Assembly: GCA_018902385.1 (NCBI GenBank)
Contig: JABSSW010000007.1
Span: 124,001-188,000, forward strand
Origin: Physcia stellaris
Lineage: Eukaryota; Ascomycota; Lecanoromycetes; Caliciales; Physciaceae
Direction: 5' to 3'
DNA length: 64,000 nucleotides
Shown here: positions 57,504 to 64,000 of the stretch, piece by piece
Layout: the number at the start of each line of letters is the position of its first letter
Position numbering within the stretch: position 1 is the stretch's first letter
Position numbers and translations under genes: made by a program
The notes under the pieces: model-generated
Told to the model about the DNA's origin: nothing
The model's input: only the letters and a program-made list of their open reading frames with translations
The model's database searches: none

Positions 57504-57677
57504 AAGTTTCCGATTCATGGACCCGGTTTATTAGGACCGTACCTGGACATTGTGCAACACCTTAGATCCCGATTGGTTTGAATCATGGCGAAGCTTCTGG
57601 CCTGAGGGTATACCGCGGACGGACTCTCTCGCATGGATATAGAGGCGTATCGTTGGAAATCGGACGGACCAGGCTAC

Positions 57678-58208
57678 CTAGCATTTACTTGACACATCCA
57701 AGACAAAAGATGAGCGAAGTTCGAGCATAGGGATATTAGAGGCAGTCTGGCGGATGCTCGGACCTGTTTTGCATCGCCAACCGTAGCAAGGGCTTCTCAG
57801 GGGAAGCTGATATGTGGATCCGGACTGAAGGGGAAGTCTTTCCCAGGATGGCAGCCCCGCAAAAGTCTGCTCGTCTGCGTACTCTGCTCCGCACAGAGAG
57901 TAATTAGCATGGCATTCGGTAAATGCTAGATGGCGATAGGGTTGTCTATCTGTGATGTCAGGCTTTGACATCGAGACACAAGTAGCCAACCTTTTTCCAA
58001 AGTAGATAGGTATATACATGTACTCGAGGTTTCCCATCTCGTCCGTCTTGATCCAGTCCCTTATCTTATCGGAGAATCTCGTTTCAGCTGTGAGAAGGCC
58101 AGACCATCCCCAGCCAGTTCCCCGCACCCCGCTGACGAAATGCCGGCAGTTGGCACTGACGTAGGCAGGCTCGCTGCCCCAGAGCTCTAGCTCGAGCGAC
58201 CCCATCAT
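57678..58208 (-). CDS. Orphan 176-aa reading frame
   Basis: An intronless ATG-started frame with protein-like composition (WGWSGLLTAETRFSDKIRDW; NLEYMYIPIYFGKRLAT) but no motif I recognise and no signal peptide. Its start is only 64 nt from the formate dehydrogenase start on the other strand, so it would cover most of that gene's promoter. It may be a real divergent gene, the last exon of a longer gene, or an open stretch by chance. Confidence 0.35.
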   Translation of the reverse strand: MMGSLELELWGSEPAYVSANCRHFVSGVRGTGWGWSGLLTAETRFSDKIRDWIKTDEMGNLEYMYIPIYFGKRLATCVSMSKPDITDRQPYRHLAFTECHANYSLCGAEYADEQTFAGLPSWERLPLQSGSTYQLPLRSPCYGWRCKTGPSIRQTASNIPMLELRSSFVLDVSSKC

Positions 58209-58272
58209 TTACTTGCCTTTGATTTATACTTACTTCAATTGAGTGGTTGGTAGCATCATCAATTACTTCACA

Positions 58273-59817
58273 ATGGTATTTTCTCGTTCTGTTACGCGCT
58301 TGTCGCGTCCTGCTGCTGCTCTCCTCCGCCCGAGGGCGACTCCATTCGCCCATCGAAGCTGTCTTGGAGGGGTCCGAACGCTAACTGCAACCTCGCGTCG
58401 GCAGGTTCGGAAATTTCTCGCGATCAATCTCTTTGAACGTAATCACTGATATCGGAAACGCAGGGGAAAGTTCTGCTGGTGCTATACGATGTAAGCGATT
58501 GGGGAATCCTCTAACCCTCGTGCCGGAGAAGGCGGCGGGATGAACACAGATTCAACGGTACCTGTCCTACGAGACTTGCTGACACGGCCTATTACAGGGT
58601 CATGAACATGCCCGTGAAGTTCCAGAACTGCTTGGGACTACAGAAAATGAGCTTGGAATCAGGAAATGGTTGGAAGATCAAGGTCATGAGCTGGTCACGA
58701 CCTCCGACAAGGAAGGCGAGAATTCGACGTTCGACAAGCATCTGGTGGATGCAGAGGTCATTATCACCACGCCGTAAGTACAATATTTCATATATTTCCG
58801 AGACGACCGGATACCAGAGAACCGATGTCATCGCCACACAAGCTTGTGTGGGCTAATTCAAGCCTCTCGCAGCTTTCATCCCGGCTATCTGACTGCAGAA
58901 CGCCTTGCCAAAGCGAAGAACCTCAAGCTCGCGGTCACAGCTGGTATCGGATCCGATCATGTTGATCTCGATGCTGCGAACAAGACGAATGGTGGTATCA
59001 CTGTCGCCGAGGTCACTGGATCCAACGTTGTGTCTGTCGCTGAGCACGTCATCATGACCATCCTGGTTCTTGTTCGCAATTTTGTCCCTGCTCACGAGCA
59101 AGTAGCCGGTGGCGACTGGAATGTGGCTGCTGTGGCCAAAGGTGAATATGATCTTGAGAACAAGGTTGTAGGCACGGTTGCCGTAGGACGCATCGGCGAG
59201 CGTGTGTTGCGACGACTGAAAGCTTTTGATTGCAAAGAATTGCTTTATTTTGACTATCAACCTCTGAAACCTGAGATTGAGAAAGAGATCGGTTGCAGGC
59301 GTGTAGAGGATCTGGAGGAAATGCTGGCTCAGTGTGATGTTGTCACCATCAACTGCCCGCTGCACGAGAAGACGAGAGGATTGTTCAATAAGGAGTTGAT
59401 TTCCAAGATGAAGAAGGGTAACTTCATTCGCATAAGCACCTTCTGTCCCTGATGCTGAACTCGCTCTTAGGCTCATGGCTCGTCAACACTGCCCGTGGCG
59501 CTATAGTCGTCAAAGAAGATGTTGCTGAAGCGCTCAAGTCAGGTCATCTCCGAGGCTATGGTGGTGATGTCTGGTTCCCTCAACCAGCACCGAAGGAGCA
59601 CCCTCTCCGATACGCAACGAACACCATGGGAGGCGGTAATGCGACGGTACCGCATATGTCGGGTACTTCGCTTGATGCTCAAAAGCGTTACGCTGAAGGC
59701 ACCAAGTCCATACTGAACTCGTACTTCAGTGGTAAACATGATTATAAACTGGAAGACCTGATCGTCAAAGATGGAGATTATGCCACTAAGGCTTATGGAC
59801 AGAGGAATAAAAAGTGA
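58273..59817 (+). CDS. FDH1: NAD-dependent formate dehydrogenase, mitochondrial-type
   Basis: Exons 58273-58404, 58464-58490 (27 nt), 58598-58773, 58873-59417 and 59471-59817 give 408 aa. The first exon is an Arg-rich mitochondrial presequence ([20 protein letters not shown]). FDH motifs: [51 protein letters not shown], the NAD loop [38 protein letters not shown] and the catalytic-His region [18 protein letters not shown]. The Ala at the first loop position is normal for this family. Known reaction: formate + NAD to CO2 + NADH. The last residues QRNKK are not a peroxisomal signal. Confidence 0.95.
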
Positions 59818-60208
59818 AATGTTATGCTACCTAAGAAGAGGAAATTGGGAGAAGAGAAAATCTTGTATGTACAAAGGACTGGAAAACACTGTACTTAACT
59901 TTTTATCTCGGGCTATGGCTTTTTTCGATGAGATATGCGATCACTCGTATGATATATGATGTCGTTTGGCAAATATGAAGTGATTGCCGTATATCATACC
60001 AAGATGATGCATGCCTTGAAAAACTAGCTTGCTGTCTACCCCAGATTGCCCCCCTCCTCCCACCATGCACATCTGCACTGCCAATCACGATCCACAAAGA
60101 CCTAAACCCCGAGGATTGACAAGACCGAGAATAAACTTGTGACCTCGTTCATGCCCTTGGTCATGACATTTTTTATGAACAAGCCTGCATAACAAACGGT
60201 CCATTGCA
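59818..60208. other. FDH 3' region and Mso1-family promoter
   Basis: 391-nt tandem gap; nothing else supported. Confidence 0.4.
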
Positions 60209-61111
60209 ATGTCCTACCTCAATACTCTCAACTCCCTCCTTTCCACAACCACAAGCCGCTACAACTCTCTCCGTCGTACTATTCTCTCTTCCTCATCAGA
60301 AGAAGCCGATAAGACAATCGACGACCCCGATTCCTCGCACGTCTCTCGCGTTCTTCGCGCCTACTACACCGAGAAAGGCCGACCGTTCCCTCCATGGCTC
60401 CCACCAGACCCTCACGCACGCCCTTCGGGATCACCACAGACATCCTTCGTCGGAAGTGCAGGGAGTCTTCGAGGCGCTGGCCGCAGCTCTGGTGGAGCTG
60501 CCCAAAGTGCACCATCAGCAGGTCGAGGTGGAGGCCTCGGCGATCTTTGGGCTGACAATATAAGTACACAACAGCCGCAGCAGGATAGTGGGAGTCTACG
60601 ACGAGGGCTGGCAGGGGCGAGACTTGGACGGAATAGGGCAGCGGAAAATCAGCAAGCGCAAGGCGAAATGTTGGCTCCGCGGCCCTTGCCGAGTCAAAGG
60701 GCCGGCAGCCATCAGAATTCCTTGGGGCAACAAGGAGGGGGAGGGAGTGGGTCTTATAGCGGAGGAGGGACGATGAGCCCCAAGCCGCCTGGGAGTGCAG
60801 GGAGCGGAGGAAGTGTGCAGGAAAGATTGAAAGCTAGACTTGGAGGAAGAGGAGCGGTCACGCCGCCGCTGCCCAGGGAGGGAAGTGAAGGGGGTTTAGG
60901 TGGCTATGACGGTGCTGGAGGAAGCTATGGAGGGGATACTGGAGGTAGCTACGGTTATTCTGGGGGACACAGTCCGTATGCATCTAGTGGACCTGCTTCT
61001 GGGGATCCTTATGTTGACGGCGGAGGATATGACGGAGGTGCAGGCGTGAGAAGAAAGCCACCGCCAGGACAAGCAAGGAATGGACTACCCAGTGGGCCTC
61101 GTCAGAGATAA
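60209..61111 (+). CDS. MSO1: Mso1-family Sec1-binding protein
   Basis: An intronless 300-aa frame. The N-terminal ~70 residues match the Mso1 Sec1-binding domain: MSYLNTLNSLLSTTTSRYNS, LRRTILSSSSEE, then DSSHVSRVLRAYYTEKGRPF and PPWLPPDP. The remaining ~230 residues are Gly/Ser/Pro-rich and disordered (repeats of GGSYGG type), ending in a basic tail. Known role: in yeast Mso1 binds the SM protein Sec1 and lipids at exocytic sites and assists SNARE assembly. Together with SEC15 and VPS45 it is the third vesicle-fusion gene in the window. Confidence 0.88.
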   Translation: MSYLNTLNSLLSTTTSRYNSLRRTILSSSSEEADKTIDDPDSSHVSRVLRAYYTEKGRPFPPWLPPDPHARPSGSPQTSFVGSAGSLRGAGRSSGGAAQSAPSAGRGGGLGDLWADNISTQQPQQDSGSLRRGLAGARLGRNRAAENQQAQGEMLAPRPLPSQRAGSHQNSLGQQGGGGSGSYSGGGTMSPKPPGSAGSGGSVQERLKARLGGRGAVTPPLPREGSEGGLGGYDGAGGSYGGDTGGSYGYSGGHSPYASSGPASGDPYVDGGGYDGGAGVRRKPPPGQARNGLPSGPRQR

Positions 61112-61453
61112 GAAGAGGCATCAGGAGGTGTCTCGAGATTTTGAGCAGTAACCTCTGATTATGCGCCCCTCATTCCGTATTCTGGCTAAGGAGATGTCAT
61201 GCTCCGGAATGCTAGCTTTGTAGCTGGATAATTACGACTGGATTTTCTGAATCTTTGGTGAAGATTTCCTCTCTACCGACACCGTAAAGCCTTGTGAGGT
61301 GGATAGTTAACTCCTTTGGGGGGCTGAGTACGAAATACCCCCTTGGTCGGCGCTAGTTCTGGGGAGCTTCGTATTGCATAACAATGTTGTGGATCAGAAG
61401 GAAACATTAATATCTATCCTCCGCGTTCTCTCCATGTATCTGCTGCCAAGTCA
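61112..61453. promoter_or_regulatory. Glucosidase I upstream region
   Basis: 342 nt; 3' UTR of the Mso1-family gene and promoter of the next gene. No motif recognised. Confidence 0.4.
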
Positions 61454-63946
61454 ATGATGATTAAGCTGTGGTGTTTGACAGCCCCCATATCAGTTCTATG
61501 CTTCCTTTTGATTTTTCTTGCTAATGCCCAGCAAGAAGTCCTTTCAGACAGCGCAAAGCGCTCGAACGAGTCGCTACTATGGGGGCCCTACCGGCCAAAT
61601 CTTTACTTCGGCGTTCGACCTCGAATACCGAAGAGCTTGACGACCGGTCTACTATGGGCAAGAACAGATAACTTTGAGACAGTGCAGCACAGTACGTTCG
61701 ATTTGGTCCTTCCACTCATCCAGTTGGAAAGGAACGATCCCTTAGCTAATCAGGCATGTTCCGCAGACTTTCGGCATACATGTGAGCAGCATGAAGGCAT
61801 GGCCGGCTACGGCTGGGACGAATACGACCCTCGGCATGGTGGACGCCAGACTATTCACGACGCCGGAAACAGCATAGACATCACCACTGAATTTGTCAAG
61901 ATCCCAGGAGGACAGCATGGCGGAAGCTGGGGCGTTCGGATAAAGGGTATACCGAGAGACGATGCACCGGCAAGGCAATTCACCACAGTGATATTTTATG
62001 CTGCAATGGAAGGATTTGGAAGCCTGAGTGTCAAGAATGAACAAGATGACATGGGTATCGAGGGATCTGTGACAATGGCGGGATCGACTAATGAGTTGGG
62101 AGAATTTACGCTCGAGGTTACGGAGGGCCCTGATAGCAACAATCATCCACCGCCTACCCACAAAAGTTATGCCAATAAGCCCTTGGATAGGACGTTTGTG
62201 GCTAGTCTTCAAGCTTCGGATGATTCCATCTGGCAGGCGAAACGTACGTCAATATACTCACAACCTCCAAAGCGAAACTACTTGACTAACTTCTTGCTTA
62301 TTTGAGTGAAGCACTCCTCTTCACTAGCCTTAAGGTCGAAATTGACAAGATGATTGCTGAATACGGTGCTGAGCATGCACCGCCACCGTGGCAGACTTTC
62401 ACAATACCAAATGATATCAAGGAAGGGAATTTCCATCTGGTGCAGAAGGTGTTTGAAGGAGAATTTGAGGTATTTTAGAACCCACGATGCTTCCGGATGT
62501 AATCTGGACTGACTTTATGAAGTTCGATGTCATATATTCGTCTAGCTCTGCGCCATCAATAAACTGTACGTTGCTCAATAAGCGAAATGACAGGCCCTAT
62601 AGCTTACTACCTCATAGCAAGAATTCTTACGGATGCCATTGACACCGCTAACGACTTATTTTCGGAGCGCTTTACAACTTTACTGGCTCCTAAGGCTCCC
62701 TTTGATCAGCCGAAGTACCAGCCCTTTGCAAAGTCGATGTTCTCCAACTTGATTGGTGGCATCGGGTACTTCTATGGTGACTCTGTCGTTGACAGATCTT
62801 ATGCTCCTGAATACGAGGAGGAGAACGAAGGCTTCTGGGAGGAAACAGCTGAAGCTCGTTCGCGAGTAGGCTCTATCAAGATGGAGGGGCCGTCTGAACT
62901 TTTCACCAGCATTCCTTCTCGGCCTTTCTTCCCAAGAGGCTTTCTGTGGGACGAAGGGTTCCACCTAATCCCCATTGCGGAGTGGGACATGGACTTGACG
63001 TAGGTCAAGCCACTCATTTCGCTTCCACTGCTGCTAATAAAATATCAGCCTTGAGATCATCCAAAGTTGGTTCAATCTTATGGACGAAGACGGCTGGATT
63101 GGCCGTGAGCAAATATTGGGCCTAGAAGCTCGAAGCAAAGTGCCCCAAGAATTTCAAGTCCAGTATCCTCACTACGCTAACCCACCAACACTCTTTCTGA
63201 TATTCGAATCTTTGATCGACAAAGTCGAATCAAAGTCCGCTCTCAAATCTACTTCTGATCCGCTAGAGTCCATTCGCAGTGCCTACCTCCAGGATCCATC
63301 TGCTGCAATCACCTACCTCCGCTCACTCTACCCCCTTCTCAAACGCCACTATTTCTGGTTCCGCAAAACCCAATGGGGCGACATTAAATCCTACGACCGC
63401 AAGGCCTTTTCCTCCAAAGAAGCCTACCGCTGGCGCGGCCGTACTCCATCCCACATTCTCACATCCGGGCTAGATGACTACCCCCGCCCACAGCCGCCTC
63501 ATCCAGGAGAATTGCACGTTGACCTCATCAGCTGGATGGGACTGATGACCCGCAGCATGCGCCGTATTGCAGCTTTCATCTCTGAACCGGAAGACGCACG
63601 AGAGTTCGACGGCTATCAGACTGCTATCGTCCGCAACATTGACGACCTGCATTGGGATAGTAAGGAGCAAACGTACTGTGACGCCACTATTGACGATTAC
63701 GAGGAAAACGTGCACGTTTGTCACAAGGGCTATATATCCATATTCCCCTTCCTAACGGGTCTGCTACCAGCAGACAGCCCTCGCCTGGGTGCGATTTTGG
63801 ATCTCATCGCTGATGAGGACGAATTGTGGAGTCCGTACGGGCTGAGGAGCTTGAGCAAGGCAGATCCAAATTACGGGACGAATGAGGATTACTGGCGGTC
63901 ACCAGTATGGATGCCCATCAATTACCTCGCTGTCAAAGCGCTCATG
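61454..63946 (+). CDS. CWH41: ER mannosyl-oligosaccharide glucosidase (glucosidase I, GH63), C-terminus outside
   Basis: Exons 61454-62243, 62312-62469, 62523-62565, 62618-62999 and 63049-63946 encode 757 aa. The last exon ends at a GTACTG donor and the family needs about 60 more residues, which lie beyond the right edge; the in-frame stop at 63965 is inside the intron. A signal-anchor is present (TAPISVLCFLLIFLANAQQ). The N-terminal domain has LLWGPYRPNLYFGVRPRIP. The GH63 catalytic domain shows GGIGYFYGDSVVDRSYAPEY, RPFFPRGFLWDEGFH with the acidic residue, DGWIGREQILGLEAR and DDYPRPQPP...ELHVDL. Known role: removes the terminal glucose from Glc3Man9GlcNAc2 on new glycoproteins. Confidence 0.95.
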
Positions 63947-64000
63947 GTACTGCCTCCCTTCCTTTAACGAATCCCTTCCCTCTCTCCCAGCGCTAACGTT

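Noticed and set aside
46237-59817. GFA-fold protein and formate dehydrogenase as a formaldehyde-detoxification cluster
   Set aside because: They are 11 kb apart with unrelated genes between, and the fungal GFA branch has no proven formaldehyde role.
62566-62593. Acceptor GACAG for the fourth glucosidase I exon
   Set aside because: It would make a 28-nt intron, below any workable size. The CATAG acceptor at 62617 gives 52 nt and a better family fit.

Overview
The window is a gene-dense stretch of nuclear DNA from a filamentous ascomycete (Pezizomycotina). Nearly every gene is interrupted by 45-120 nt GT-AG introns with fungal branch-point motifs (CTGAC, CTAAC). Intergenic gaps are short and both strands are used equally. 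The protein set is typical of Pezizomycotina: a Mei2-like RNA-binding protein, a PNRC-motif protein, DUF2015, DUF2423/YBL028C and 2EXR-like proteins, and bifunctional ADE5,7. I cannot fix the class. I see no tRNA, rRNA, CRISPR array, transposon, LTR element or virus fossil.

Region 1 (1-16 kb) holds MTO1 (N-terminus only, cut by the left edge), VPS45, SPC1, SEC15, a MEI2-like gene, RMP1, LAS21/GPI7 and a YBL028C-like gene. Several serve the secretory pathway: SM protein, signal peptidase subunit, exocyst and GPI anchor. Region 2 (16-34 kb) holds a PIAS/Siz SUMO ligase, TRAPP subunit TRS33, a malate dehydrogenase, ribosomal protein eL28, a DUF2015 protein, SF3B4/HSH49, a CorA/MNR2 magnesium transporter, a PNRC-motif protein, RBX1/HRT1 and HAP5. 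Region 3 (35-50 kb) holds mitochondrial TrpRS (MSW1), mitoribosomal uS10m (RSM10), purine nucleoside phosphorylase, FCF2, an RSO55-like mitochondrial release-factor homologue, a small serine palmitoyltransferase subunit, ADE5,7, a GFA/CENP-V-fold protein, HIS3 and a MYND-SET protein.

Region 4 (about 50.5-58.2 kb) is different. It has wider gaps, no housekeeping genes, and genes I cannot name beyond their architecture: a secreted cysteine-containing protein, a polytopic membrane protein with a signal-like N-terminus, a 2EXR/F-box-like protein and an orphan reading frame. This is the only accessory-looking block and the likeliest place for undescribed biology. Region 5 (58-64 kb) returns to conserved genes: mitochondrial-type NAD formate dehydrogenase, an Mso1-family Sec1-binding protein, and glucosidase I (GH63), which is cut by the right edge.

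For most genes I joined exons by hand so that frame, splice signals and family conservation agree; stated CDS lengths sum to whole codons. Domain and family names rest on remembered family motifs, not on a search. Points of interest are a GC-AG intron in ADE5,7, a G-rich frame-changing linker in TRS33, a 14-nt microexon in HAP5, several stop-free introns whose length is a multiple of three, and a grouping of mitochondrial-translation genes. No convincing new multi-gene system was found.
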